A DNA stretch of 64,000 nt from Microbacterium paraoxydans. Its GTDB lineage: Bacteria > Actinomycetota > Actinomycetes > Actinomycetales > Microbacteriaceae. Both the position numbers and the translations under genes were made by a program. The DNA lies in the NCBI RefSeq assembly GCF_900105335.1, contig NZ_LT629770.1, positions 1,426,001 through 1,490,000 of the forward strand, written 5' to 3'. The notes under the pieces are model-generated. The model made no database searches. It was not told the origin of the DNA and saw only the letters and a list, made by a program, of their open reading frames with translations. Positions 23,622 through 32,380 of the stretch are shown in pieces (positions within the stretch are counted from its first letter, which is position 1; every line of letters begins with the position of its first letter).

Positions 23622-25052
23622 TCAATCCTCGAGGTCGGCGTCCTCCGCTTTCGCTTTCTCCGCCTCCTCCTGGGCCGTCTCCGCTTCCTTCTCGGCGCGC
23701 TCCTGAGCCTTCTCAGCCTTCTTCTGCGCGTCCTCCTCGGCCTTCCGCTGCTCGTCGGCGGCCTTCTGCGCGGCCTTCTGAGCGGCCTCCTGCGCCTTCT
23801 CCGCCTTCTTGTCGTCCGGTGCCGCGGGCGCGGGTTCCGGTGCAGGGGCCTCGACCGGCGTGTCCACCTCTTCCGGCACGGTCGCGGGCACCACGACCGC
23901 CGGCGTCGGAGACGAGCGAGGGGTCGGCTCGGTGTCGACAGGCGTCACCACAGGATTCGGGTTGAGCGCCCCTGCCGCCCAGAGCGTTCCGGCGACGGTG
24001 AGGGCGACCGCGACTGCCACGGCTCCGGTCAGGAGTCCGCGGCGTCGCCGGGCCCGCTGCAGGCGAGGAGTCCGGGGGCGGAGCATCCCGACCTCGGGAG
24101 ACGGAGGAGCGGGCAGCACGAGGGTCCGTGTCGGAGCGGACGGTCCGGCCGCCTCCCGCTCCGCGAGCGCTGCGGCGGCGACCGCAGCCGGAAGCGGGGG
24201 CCGCGGCGGAATCGAGGGGTGGTGCGCGAGGGCGGACACCGCCGCGAAGACGCCGGCGGCGGTCGGCCGGTCCTCCGGATCCGTCGCTGTCATCCGCTGC
24301 AGCAGCGCGGACCACGCCGGGCCCACGGATTCCGGGATGACCGGCGCTTCGATCAAGCGGGCCAGGGTGGCACCGATCCCCTCCGCCTCGGCGAAGGCGC
24401 GCTCTCCGGTGAGCGCTTCGCGCAGGACCAGCCCCAGCGCGTAGATGTCGGCGGGCGGCGCGGGCGCGGCGCCGTTCAACTGCTCCGGCGCCAGGTATGC
24501 CGCGGTGCCGATCACGGTTCCGGGAGACGTCAGCCGGGCCGCGTCGACGAGCACCGAGATCCCGAAGTCGGCGAGCTTGGCACCCGACCGGCTCCCGGTG
24601 AGAGAGCGCCCGGTGAGCAGGACATTGGAGGGTTTGATGTCGCGGTGGACGATCCCCGCGCCGTGCACGACATGGAGGGCCTCCGCCAGATCGGCCGCGA
24701 GCGCCGCCACCTCGTCCGAGGGCAGCGGCCCCTGGGCGATCCGCTCTGCGAGTGTCGGCCCGTCGACGAACTCCATGACCAGGTACTCGGCCCGCCCCGG
24801 ATGCAGCTGCGCGTCATACAGCGTGACCAGAGCCGGATGATTCAGGGAGGCGAGCACGGTCATCTCGCCGCGGGCGCGCTCGGAGGCGGCGCCCTGCTCG
24901 GTCTCCGCGCGGAGCATCTTGATGGCGACCGTGCGCCCGAGCAGCGAGTCCTCCGCGCGGTACACGCGCGCCATCCCGCCCTGCCCGACGCACTCCCGGA
25001 GGTGGTAGCGACCATCGAGCAGCGCCTCCGTGGGAAGCGAGTCATCCGTCAT
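23622..25052 (-). CDS. Transmembrane serine/threonine protein kinase
   Basis: A 476-residue PknB-type kinase. The glycine loop is VGQGGMARVY (22-31), the catalytic Lys45 is in VAIKML, HRDIKPSN is at 136-143, DFG at 162-164, and APE at 188-190. One transmembrane helix lies at about 340-362. The outside part has no PASTA repeats: a Pro/Thr/Val linker is followed by a 60-residue Ala/Lys/Glu-rich helix (about 414-474). It probably signals envelope state to cytoplasmic targets. The start is supported by a GGAGGA Shine-Dalgarno. It is divergent from the thrE-like gene. Confidence 0.93.
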   Translation of the reverse strand: MTDDSLPTEALLDGRYHLRECVGQGGMARVYRAEDSLLGRTVAIKMLRAETEQGAASERARGEMTVLASLNHPALVTLYDAQLHPGRAEYLVMEFVDGPTLAERIAQGPLPSDEVAALAADLAEALHVVHGAGIVHRDIKPSNVLLTGRSLTGSRSGAKLADFGISVLVDAARLTSPGTVIGTAAYLAPEQLNGAAPAPPADIYALGLVLREALTGERAFAEAEGIGATLARLIEAPVIPESVGPAWSALLQRMTATDPEDRPTAAGVFAAVSALAHHPSIPPRPPLPAAVAAAALAEREAAGPSAPTRTLVLPAPPSPEVGMLRPRTPRLQRARRRRGLLTGAVAVAVALTVAGTLWAAGALNPNPVVTPVDTEPTPRSSPTPAVVVPATVPEEVDTPVEAPAPEPAPAAPDDKKAEKAQEAAQKAAQKAADEQRKAEEDAQKKAEKAQERAEKEAETAQEEAEKAKAEDADLED

Positions 25053-25186
25053 CGTCGAATCCTCCTGCCACGGCGTCGGGAGCGGCGCGGCGAGACCCCA
25101 CTGTAGAAGCGCGGTCAGCAGCCGTCTCGGGCCTTGACAGCGGGGCGGTCGATCGGGAGGTCCTCGTCCGCGGGAGAATGGGACAT

Positions 25187-26587
25187 ATGCCCGCGCGTTC
25201 CCCCCAGCGACTGCTCCTCTCCGTCCGCCGGCTGCTGCACACCGATCCGTCCACCGTCGCCCACACCGAGGCGATGCCGGTGATCGACGAGCACACCGTC
25301 CCACGGGTCCTCGATCTGGCGACGCGCATCGGGGAGTCGATGTTCGCGGTCGGCGCCTCTGCGCACGAGGTCACGCTCGCGATCACCCGCGTCTGCGAGG
25401 CGTACGGCCTCAAGGGCGTCCAGGTCGACGTGACCTACAACTCGATCACGGTGTCCTTCCACCTCAGCGGGGAGGTCTGGCCGGAGACGCTCGTCCGCGT
25501 GGTCCGCGTCGCCGCCCCCGATCACGCGAAGCTGCAGCGCGTGCAGGCGCTCGTGGCCGACATCGACAGCGGCCTGGACCTGGAGGCCGCGCGCACCGCG
25601 TTCCGGGTCATCCGCCGCGTGCCATTCCGCTATCAGCAGCCGGTGGTCATCGTCGCACGGGCGCTCCTCGCGGTCGGAGTGAGCATCATGCTCGGGGCCT
25701 CCCCGCTCATCGTGGGTCTCACGTTCGTCGCGGCGTTGGGGGCGGCGCTCACCCAGGCGGGCCTGGCCCGGCTGCGGGTACCGCTGTTCTTCAGCCAGAT
25801 CGCGGGAGGCCTCGTCACCACGGTCGTCGCGGTCGCCGTCTCGGCGCTCGGCAGCGCGGGGATCGAACCGTTCGTCGGCATCCGCCCCTCGATCATCGTC
25901 GCCTCGGGAATCGTGCTCATGCTCGCAGGGCTCACGGTGGTGGGCGCCGCGCAGGACGCCATCGACGGCTTCGCGCTCACGGCCGGCGGCCGCATCCTCG
26001 ACCTGACGATGCAGACGCTCGGGGTGGTCATCGGCATCCTCGTCGGCCTGGAGCTCGGCGGCGTGCTCGGCTTCACGATGGAGCTGCCGGACGATCCTGC
26101 GCCCTTCGGCCCGCTGCTCAATCAGTTCGTCGGGGCCATCATCATCGCGGTCGCCGTGGCCGTGTTCAACGGCGCGGGCATCCGCATCATCCTCGTCAGC
26201 GCCCTGCTGAGCGCCGTCACCCTCGCCGGGTACGCCGGCACCATCGCCCTCCAGCTCCACCCGGCCGCGGCGAGCGCGGTCGGAGCGCTGCTGGCGAGCT
26301 TCGTCGGCATGCTCATCGCGCACAACCTGCACGTGCCCTCAGTCGCGGTGACGACCGCCGCGATCGTCCCGCTCGTGCCCGGTGTCGCGGTGTTCCAGGG
26401 TCTCCTCGAGGTCGTGCACGCAGCGGGTACCTCCACCGGGATGCTCACCGTCGGCGGATCGCTGATCGACGCCGCCGTGATCGGCATCGCGCTCGCCTCC
26501 GGCGCCTCCCTCGGCCTCTACCTCGGAACGCCGGTGCGAGCGACCCTCGCCGGCGTCGCGAAGACCAGGGCGCGCGTGCGCCGCTGA
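25187..26587 (+). CDS. Threonine/serine exporter family protein (ThrE-like)
   Basis: A protein of about 466 residues combining both ThrE modules. The N-terminal soluble DUF1212-like part has LATRIGESMFAVGASAHEVTLAITRVCEAYGL and VTYNSITVSFH. About ten membrane helices follow, ending in the ThrB-like module (VPSVAVTTAAIVPLVPGVAVFQGL). Corynebacterium ThrE exports threonine and serine using the proton gradient. The start could be ATG 25178 or 25187; GGGAG spacing favours 25187. It is divergent from the kinase gene and convergent with a GNAT gene ten bases away. Confidence 0.92.
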   Translation: MPARSPQRLLLSVRRLLHTDPSTVAHTEAMPVIDEHTVPRVLDLATRIGESMFAVGASAHEVTLAITRVCEAYGLKGVQVDVTYNSITVSFHLSGEVWPETLVRVVRVAAPDHAKLQRVQALVADIDSGLDLEAARTAFRVIRRVPFRYQQPVVIVARALLAVGVSIMLGASPLIVGLTFVAALGAALTQAGLARLRVPLFFSQIAGGLVTTVVAVAVSALGSAGIEPFVGIRPSIIVASGIVLMLAGLTVVGAAQDAIDGFALTAGGRILDLTMQTLGVVIGILVGLELGGVLGFTMELPDDPAPFGPLLNQFVGAIIIAVAVAVFNGAGIRIILVSALLSAVTLAGYAGTIALQLHPAAASAVGALLASFVGMLIAHNLHVPSVAVTTAAIVPLVPGVAVFQGLLEVVHAAGTSTGMLTVGGSLIDAAVIGIALASGASLGLYLGTPVRATLAGVAKTRARVRR

Positions 26588-26597
26588 CCCGACGGCG

Positions 26598-27113
26598 TCA
26601 TCCCGCCGAGGAGTCGGCGGCGAGGTCGAGCACCCACGCGTTGACCGTGAGCTCGGCCCCACGGAACTGCTCCGTGAGGGTTCCCTGAAGGGTGAATCCG
26701 CCCCGCTGACACACCGCGTTCGACGCCGGGTTGTCGACCGCGGGGAACGCGAGCAGCGAACGCCCGTCCCCTGCGCGATCGCGGAGGACATCGACGAGCA
26801 GTGCCAGAGTCCGGGCGGCCACTCGCCGGCCCTGCGCAGCGGGCAGTACGAACCAGCCGGTCTCCCACGCGGGCTCGTCCTGCCACGCGATCCGCCACGC
26901 GCCGATGGAACCGAGAGGCCGCCCGGCGTCGTCGACGATCACGAACATCAGGGCCTCGTCCTCCGCGACGAGGCGCAGATACCGCTCGTGACGCGCCTGC
27001 ACCTCCGCCGCACTCTCCGGCCCGTTGAGGTGCACCGTCATCTCCGGGTCGTTCGCCGCCTGCAGGAGAGGGAGATCGGCGGCCGACCAGGGCCGGAGGC
27101 TCACGGTGTCCAC
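26598..27113 (-). CDS. GNAT family N-acetyltransferase
   Basis: A 171-residue RimJ/RimL-type GNAT protein. It begins VSLRPWSAADLPLLQAANDPEMTVHLNGP. The acetyl-CoA pyrophosphate-binding region is GWFVLPAAQGRRVAARTLALLVD, followed by NPASNAVCQRGGFTLQGT, the usual alpha4/beta6 signature. It likely acetylates an amino group of a small molecule or protein N-terminus; the substrate is unknown. Confidence 0.9.
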   Translation of the reverse strand: MDTVSLRPWSAADLPLLQAANDPEMTVHLNGPESAAEVQARHERYLRLVAEDEALMFVIVDDAGRPLGSIGAWRIAWQDEPAWETGWFVLPAAQGRRVAARTLALLVDVLRDRAGDGRSLLAFPAVDNPASNAVCQRGGFTLQGTLTEQFRGAELTVNAWVLDLAADSSAG

Positions 27114-27199
27114 GCTCGCAGCATGTCACGCCCCACCGACACCCGACACGACGATGCGCCCGCCGCGGACGGATCCACAGCGAGCGCATCGGTCGGGGG

Positions 27200-27691
27200 T
27201 CAGTGGCCGCCGAGGTCCTTGACCAGCTCGGCCTCGTGCTCCTTCGACAGCGAGGTCTGCACGACGGTGCCGTTGTACGGGGCCAGCGCCTCGGCGAACT
27301 TGTCCTCGGTGATCTTGAGCGCGTAGATGACGACGGCGGACTTGCCGGCCGTCACGGTGGCCTTCACGCGGTCGCGGAACTCGGCGTCGATGCCCGTCTT
27401 GTCGAGACCGGAGAACAGGGCCCCGAGGAGGCCGCCGAACACCAGGCCGGCGACCGGGATGAAGAACAGGATGCCGATCAGCGCACCGAACAGAGCGCCG
27501 GAGGCGACGCCGAGGCCGATCCTGCTCCCGGCGCCCGGGTACTCCACCTTCGTCTTGCCCTCGCCGTCCACCTTCACAAGCGCGAGGCCGGCGAGCTCGA
27601 CGACGAGGTCGTCCTGCAGGGCCTGGACGCGGTTGTAGGCGCCTTCCGCGTCGCTCTCGGTGTCATAGGAGATGACGATCAGTTCAGCCAT
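27200..27691 (-). CDS. DUF1269-family membrane-associated protein
   Basis: A 163-residue protein. An N-terminal ferredoxin-like half (MAELIVISYDTESDAEGAYNRVQALQ) is followed by a glycine-rich hydrophobic hairpin (LGVASGALFGALIGILFFIPVAGLVFGGLLGALFSG) and a C-terminal domain ending in YNGTVVQTSLSKEHEAEL. This layout is typical of DUF1269 stress-associated proteins thought to bind or insert into membranes. AGGAA precedes the ATG. Function is not established. Confidence 0.87.
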   Translation of the reverse strand: MAELIVISYDTESDAEGAYNRVQALQDDLVVELAGLALVKVDGEGKTKVEYPGAGSRIGLGVASGALFGALIGILFFIPVAGLVFGGLLGALFSGLDKTGIDAEFRDRVKATVTAGKSAVVIYALKITEDKFAEALAPYNGTVVQTSLSKEHEAELVKDLGGH

Positions 27692-27860
27692 GGTTTCCTG
27701 CTTTCGGTTGCGATCGGAGATGCTCTCCACGCGCGCAGAGGCACCGGTCTTCGCCACCGACCCTAGGCGCGCCCCCGGCACACATGACAGAGCAGCCGTC
27801 GATGTTCACCCTGGTGACTCCGCAGCGGCGATGTCCGTGGCCTCGCCTACCGTCGCAGTC

Positions 27861-28691
27861 GTGCCCGAGTCCGTGCAGCAGTGGTGGGCGAGACGCCAGT
27901 TCTCGCGCGGACTCGACGTGCCCTACGCGGTCGGCACCTATCGGGCGGCGTGGGCGGCCTACCCCGAGCTCATCCGCCAGTACCACCCGGAGCTCAATCA
28001 CGGCATCGCGCTCTCGCAGATCCCGTTGGCGGCCGATGTGCTGCTCTGCTGGGAGTGCGCCGTCGGTCACCTGTTCGCGGCGACGCCGACCGAGCAGCGC
28101 GAACGCCCGGGGCGGGTGCGACGGCGCTCGTCCTGGTGCCCCGAATGCACGGCACTCGCGCGTCCGCAGCCCGTGATCCTCGGGGAGGCGCGGGCGCTCC
28201 CCGCACGCCCGAAGAAGCGGGCGCCGGCGCTGTGCACGAAGACTCCCGCGCTGCCGACGGGCACCGCGTTCCTGAGCGCGTGCGCTCCGAAACCGGCCTC
28301 GGCCGCGGAGGGGAAGCTCCGGCAGGCGCTCACCGAACGGCTGCTGTTCCCCGACGACGTCAACGCGATCAAGGTCGCGCGGCCGTACTTCCGGCATACG
28401 GAGGTATGGCCCGACATCCTGCTCCCGGAGCTGCGGATCGCGATCGAGTACGACACGGTCGGCCGGCACGGGCTCGAGCACGTCGGGAAGAGGGAGGAGG
28501 CCGATCGCCGGAAGGACCGCGCGGTACGCGGCGCCGGCTGGGAGGTGGTGCGCGTGCGGATGGGGAAGCTCGAACCACTCGGGCCGTTCGACCTCCCGCT
28601 CGCCTCCCTCGGCGCGAGCGGCATCGCCCGGCTGATCGACCGGCTCCGCGACATCCGCGGCGCCCTCCTGGTCGACGCCTACTTACGCTGA
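27861..28691 (+). CDS. Zinc-ribbon protein with PD-(D/E)xK-like nuclease domain
   Basis: About 276 residues. The N-terminal half repeats a WARRQFSRGLDVPYAVGTYRAAW motif and a treble-clef or zinc-ribbon pair CWECAVGH...SWCPEC. The C-terminal half (LLPELRIAIEYDTVGRHG...DRRKDRAVRGAGWEVVRVRMG) has the D/E-x-D, Arg-Lys-Asp and strand pattern of DUF559/Vsr-like restriction-fold nucleases. It may recognise DNA or RNA. GTG 27861 is seven bases after TACCGT, suggesting leaderless translation; ATG 27831 is an alternative start. No partner methylase is adjacent. Confidence 0.7.
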   Translation: MPESVQQWWARRQFSRGLDVPYAVGTYRAAWAAYPELIRQYHPELNHGIALSQIPLAADVLLCWECAVGHLFAATPTEQRERPGRVRRRSSWCPECTALARPQPVILGEARALPARPKKRAPALCTKTPALPTGTAFLSACAPKPASAAEGKLRQALTERLLFPDDVNAIKVARPYFRHTEVWPDILLPELRIAIEYDTVGRHGLEHVGKREEADRRKDRAVRGAGWEVVRVRMGKLEPLGPFDLPLASLGASGIARLIDRLRDIRGALLVDAYLR

Positions 28692-28707
28692 CGGCGCCGC
28701 CGGCTCT

Positions 28708-30303
28708 TCACGAGGCGGGCTGCTCCTCCTCCTGCCGCGACCGCGGAGAGCCGAGGGCGACGGTGGAGAGCAGGCCGACGGCGAGGAAGCCCGCCGCCGT
28801 CCACGCCGCATAGCGGGTGCCGTCGGAGAACGCACTCCGGGCCAGCTCGGCGAACGGCGCCGTCTCGGGATCCCGATCCAGTCCCGCGATGGCGGCGCCG
28901 GCACTGTCCACGACGGCGGACACCACCTGGTCGCGCTCTGCCGACGGTACGCTGCGGTCGTCGAGCGCCGACCCGAGCGCAGCTGCGGTGCTCGTGAACA
29001 GGACGGTGCCGAGCACGGCCACGCCGAGCGCCGCACCGAGCTGGCGGGACGTCGACTGCGTGCCGGACGCGGCACCGCTGTCCGCCACCGGCACGTCGGC
29101 GAGCACCACGCCGGTGAGCTGCGCCGTCGCGAGCCCCACACCGAGCCCGTACACGAAGAGGAAGGGGACGAGGGGCACCCAGGATGCATCGGGGGCGATC
29201 ACGAGCCCCACGCCGGCGACGCCGACGATCTCGGCGAGGAGCCCGACCCTGACCACCCAGACCGGGGCGATCCGTCCGCTCGCGGCACCGGCCACCCCGC
29301 TGGCGAGGAAGGATCCGCCCGCCAGGGCGAGCAGCAGCAGACCGGTCTGCAGCGCATCGAAGCCCAGAACGAACTGGAGCCAGAGCGGGAGGGCGAGGAT
29401 GAGGCCGAACTCCCCGAGGGAGACCACGGCGGCGGCGATGTTCCCGTTGCGGAACGACGGGATCGCGAACAGGCGCAGCGCCAGCAGGGTGGAGCGTCCT
29501 CGTCGCTGGCGGTGCAGACCCCAGGCGATGAACGCGACGAGTCCGAGGATCGCGACGGCGAACGCGAGCGGGATCGGCGAGAGATCCCCCGGCCAGGTCC
29601 AGTCGCCGATCCGCGGGCGCTCGTCCACGAACCACCAGCCGTACGTGCGGCCCTCGATGAGCGCGAAGACGAGGCTGCCCATGGTCAGGACGGAGAGCAC
29701 GGCCCCCACCACGTCGATCCGCTCCGCGCGCTCGCCGCGCGATTCAGCCACGGTCAGCAGGACACCGATGACGATCAGCAGGCCGAGCGGGATGTTGATG
29801 CCGAACGCCCAGCGCCAGGAGAAGGCCGTGGTCAGCCACCCGCCGAGCAGGGGCCCCACCGCGGCCATCCCACCGATGGTCGACCCCCAGACGGCGAACG
29901 CGATGCCGCGTTCCCGCCCGCGGAAGGTCGCGTTGATGATCGACAGGGTGGTCGGCAGGATCATCGCACCGCCGACACCCTGCACGAGCCGGGCGAGGAT
30001 CAGGACACCCCCGCTCGGTGCGGTGGCGGCGAGGACGGAGGCGGCCGCGAACACGACGACACCGACGATCATGATGCGGCGCCGGCCGAAGCGGTCGGCG
30101 AGGCTGCCGAAGACGAGCAGCAGGGCGGCGAAGACGAGGGTGCACGACTCCTGCACCCACTGCACCTCGGTGGAGGTGATCCCCAGGTCGTCGACGATCG
30201 CCGGGATGGCGACGTTGACGATCGTCGAGTCGACGATGATGAGGCTGACGGCGATACTGATGAAGACCAGCCCCACCCAGCGCAGGCGTTGAGACCTTTC
30301 CAT
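28708..30303 (-). CDS. DHA2 family MFS multidrug exporter
   Basis: A 531-residue, 14-helix antiporter. It contains the entry motif IIVDSTIVNVAIPAIVDDLG, motif A GSLADRFGRRRIMIVG, LARLVQGVGGAMILPTTLSIINATF, and motif C GPLLGGWLTTAFSWRWAFGINIPLG. It is a second, divergent copy relative to the pump at 16646, with no regulator beside it. The AT-rich stretch upstream (CTAACTAAGCTAGC) is the probable promoter region. The start at 30303 removes an unlikely basic extension. Confidence 0.92.
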   Translation of the reverse strand: MERSQRLRWVGLVFISIAVSLIIVDSTIVNVAIPAIVDDLGITSTEVQWVQESCTLVFAALLLVFGSLADRFGRRRIMIVGVVVFAAASVLAATAPSGGVLILARLVQGVGGAMILPTTLSIINATFRGRERGIAFAVWGSTIGGMAAVGPLLGGWLTTAFSWRWAFGINIPLGLLIVIGVLLTVAESRGERAERIDVVGAVLSVLTMGSLVFALIEGRTYGWWFVDERPRIGDWTWPGDLSPIPLAFAVAILGLVAFIAWGLHRQRRGRSTLLALRLFAIPSFRNGNIAAAVVSLGEFGLILALPLWLQFVLGFDALQTGLLLLALAGGSFLASGVAGAASGRIAPVWVVRVGLLAEIVGVAGVGLVIAPDASWVPLVPFLFVYGLGVGLATAQLTGVVLADVPVADSGAASGTQSTSRQLGAALGVAVLGTVLFTSTAAALGSALDDRSVPSAERDQVVSAVVDSAGAAIAGLDRDPETAPFAELARSAFSDGTRYAAWTAAGFLAVGLLSTVALGSPRSRQEEEQPAS

Positions 30304-30409
30304 GTTCGCTAGCTTAGTTAGATACTTGAGCGGAAAGGCAGTTTTAGCCTCTCCCGCGCGTGAGTGCAACCCCCGTGCGTGACGGCGACGGGCAGGCGAT
30401 GATGCCCGC

Positions 30410-30754
30410 ATGAAACTCGTCTCCTACGCCGGCCAGCAACTCATCACCTCTGACGACGTCGCGGAGACGCTGCTCACCCTGGCCGCCGCCATCGCCAGGG
30501 AGGGCGAGTCCGAAGCCGTCGAGATCCCGATCCTCCTGGAGGGCGAGAAGGACTGGGCCGACCTCCTCGTCGGCGTCGGCAACGACGTGCTCGTCAGCCC
30601 CCATCACACCGGGGAACCCGATCCCGACTTCTCCGCCGAGGTCGACGAGCTGCAGGCCCACCGCCTGTTCCCGAAGCCGCGGGGCGACTCGTCGTCGCCG
30701 GGCGACATCGAGGTCCCCGCGCTCTCCGACTTCGACATGGGCCACGGCCTCTGA
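30410..30754 (+). CDS. Hypothetical protein
   Basis: A 114-residue soluble, acidic protein (MKLVSYAGQQLITSDDVAETLLTLAAAIAREGE...), with a predicted alpha/beta N-terminus and a Pro/Ser/Asp-rich C-terminal tail. The ATG comes six bases after GATGAT with no strong Shine-Dalgarno. There is no recognised domain. It is convergent with aztA. Coding status is supported by strong third-position GC and a unique open frame. Confidence 0.7.
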   Translation: MKLVSYAGQQLITSDDVAETLLTLAAAIAREGESEAVEIPILLEGEKDWADLLVGVGNDVLVSPHHTGEPDPDFSAEVDELQAHRLFPKPRGDSSSPGDIEVPALSDFDMGHGL

Positions 30755-30781
30755 TCGCGCTCGGCTGAGCGGCTGCTCCCT

Positions 30782-31438
30782 TCAGCGCCGCGCGGAGAGC
30801 CGCACGCCGTTTCGGAGCGCGACCTCGCGGTCGGCATCCGCGATCAGGGTCGAATCGTGCGTGACGCAGAGGATGACCGCCCCGCGATCCGCCTCCTCCC
30901 GCAGCACTGCCCGGATGCGACGGACCGATGCGGCGTCCAGGGCCGTCGTCGGCTCGTCCACGAGCAGGACGCCTGCTTCCCCCGCGACCCCTTGAGCCAG
31001 GAGCACACGCTGCTGCTGGCCGCCGGACAGCGTCGCGAACGGCAGGCGCTGCAGAGCCGACACGGCGGTGCGCTCCATCGCCGCCGCCACCGCCGCACGC
31101 GCCCGCCGATCCCGCCGCCGGAACGCCCCGAGCCGACGCCACGTCCCGACCGTCACGACATCTCGCGCGGTGAGCGGAAGGCCCGGAGGCACCGCGGCGC
31201 GCTGCGGCACGAAGGCGATCGGACCGGTCACACTCCGCCACCCCCTGGTCGGTGAGCGCACCCCGGCGGCCACCTCCAGGAGCGTCGACTTCCCCGCGCC
31301 GTTCGGACCCGTGACCACGACGAACTCGCCCGCCTCCACCTCCAGGGTGACGCCGCGCAGGGCCTCGCGGTCGCCGAGCCGGACGGAGACGTCGTCGAGA
31401 CGCAGGGCGCCGTCGGCGGTGCGGAGGGTTCTCGTCAT
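30782..31438 (-). CDS. aztA: Zinc ABC transporter ATP-binding protein AztA
   Basis: A 218-residue ABC ATPase. Walker A is GPNGAGKST, the Q-loop is VPQRAAVPP, the signature is LSGGQQQR, Walker B is VLLVDEPTTALD, and the switch His is in CVTHD. It powers high-affinity zinc uptake together with the divergent permease (aztB) and binding protein (aztC). The minus-strand promoter TTGAGA-16-TAAACT lies six bases before the ATG, so the mRNA is probably leaderless. A Zur box overlaps this promoter, implying repression when zinc is plentiful. Confidence 0.92.
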   Translation of the reverse strand: MTRTLRTADGALRLDDVSVRLGDREALRGVTLEVEAGEFVVVTGPNGAGKSTLLEVAAGVRSPTRGWRSVTGPIAFVPQRAAVPPGLPLTARDVVTVGTWRRLGAFRRRDRRARAAVAAAMERTAVSALQRLPFATLSGGQQQRVLLAQGVAGEAGVLLVDEPTTALDAASVRRIRAVLREEADRGAVILCVTHDSTLIADADREVALRNGVRLSARR

Positions 31439-31444
31439 GACTCC

Positions 31445-31485
31445 AGTTTATGAATTTGATAATCATTCTCAACTACGAATAGGCT
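31445..31485. promoter_or_regulatory. Zur box between divergent aztA and aztB promoters
   Basis: TGATAATCATTCTCA at 31457-31471 is a 7-1-7 dyad (one mismatch between the arms) in the form of an actinobacterial Zur operator. It lies between minus-strand promoter elements TTGAGA (31472-31467)/TAAACT (31450-31445) and plus-strand TTGATA (31456-31461)/TAGGCT (31480-31485). It therefore covers the -35 and spacer of both. Confidence 0.78.
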
Positions 31486-31493
31486 CGCGTTCC

Positions 31494-32360
31494 GTGACCC
31501 CCTCGCTCGCCGCCCTGCTCACCCCGTTCACGCTCGAGTTCTTCCAGCGCGGACTCCTCGGCGGCGCTCTCGTCGCGGTCCTCTGCGGGGTCGTCGGCAC
31601 CTGGGTCGTCGTCCGAGGGATGGCCTTCCTCGGTGAGGCCCTGGCCCACGGGATGCTGCCCGGCGTCGCGCTGGCCACGGTGCTCGGGGCGCCCGTGCTC
31701 GTCGGCGGGGCGGTCAGCGCCGTCGCGATGAGCATCGGCATCGGCGCCCTGCAGCGACGCGCCCGGCTCTCCTACGACACGAGCATCGGACTGCTCTTCG
31801 TCGCGATGCTGGCCCTGGGGGTGATCATCATCTCCCACTCCGGGAGCTTCGCCACGGATGCGACGGCGATCCTCTTCGGCGACATCCTCGCGATCACCCG
31901 CCCCGACCTCCTCCTGCTCGCGGCGGCCGCGGTCGTGGGAGTGACGGTCGCCACCCTCTGCCATCGGCCGTTCGTCGCGCTCGCCCTCGACGCCCGCATC
32001 GCGACGGTGCTCGGGCTCCGCCCACGGTGGGCCCAGGCGGCCCTGGTCGGACTGGTGACCCTCGCGGTGGTGGCGTCGTACCAGGCGGTCGGCTCGCTGC
32101 TCGTCGTCGGTCTGCTCCTCGCCCCCGCGGTCGCCGCCGGACAGTGGACGTCGCGCCTGCCCACGCGGATGGCGCTCGCGTGCGCCTTCGGCGTGGCTGC
32201 CGTCCTCGCCGGTCTCCTCGCGTCCTGGTATGCGGCCACCGCCGCGGGAGCGTCCGTCGCCGCCGCCGCGATCGCCCTCGCCGGTCTGTCCTGGGCGGCG
32301 CGGGTCGCCGTGCGAACACCGCGGCCGATCGCCCCTCCGGCCCCTGTCTCCGCCTCCTGA
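31494..32360 (+). CDS. aztB: Zinc ABC transporter permease AztB
   Basis: A 288-residue ZnuB/MntB-type permease with about eight membrane helices. It contains GTWVVVRGMAFLGEALAHGMLPGVALA (the family coupling segment), SYDTSIGLLFVAMLALGVII and YQAVGSLLVVGLLLAPAVAA. It starts at GTG 31494, eight bases after the TAGGCT -10, probably leaderless. It is followed after 20 bases by an AztD-like lipoprotein, then aztC and aztD. Confidence 0.92.
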   Translation: MTPSLAALLTPFTLEFFQRGLLGGALVAVLCGVVGTWVVVRGMAFLGEALAHGMLPGVALATVLGAPVLVGGAVSAVAMSIGIGALQRRARLSYDTSIGLLFVAMLALGVIIISHSGSFATDATAILFGDILAITRPDLLLLAAAAVVGVTVATLCHRPFVALALDARIATVLGLRPRWAQAALVGLVTLAVVASYQAVGSLLVVGLLLAPAVAAGQWTSRLPTRMALACAFGVAAVLAGLLASWYAATAAGASVAAAAIALAGLSWAARVAVRTPRPIAPPAPVSAS

Positions 32361-32380
32361 TTCGTCCCGAAAGGCTCATC

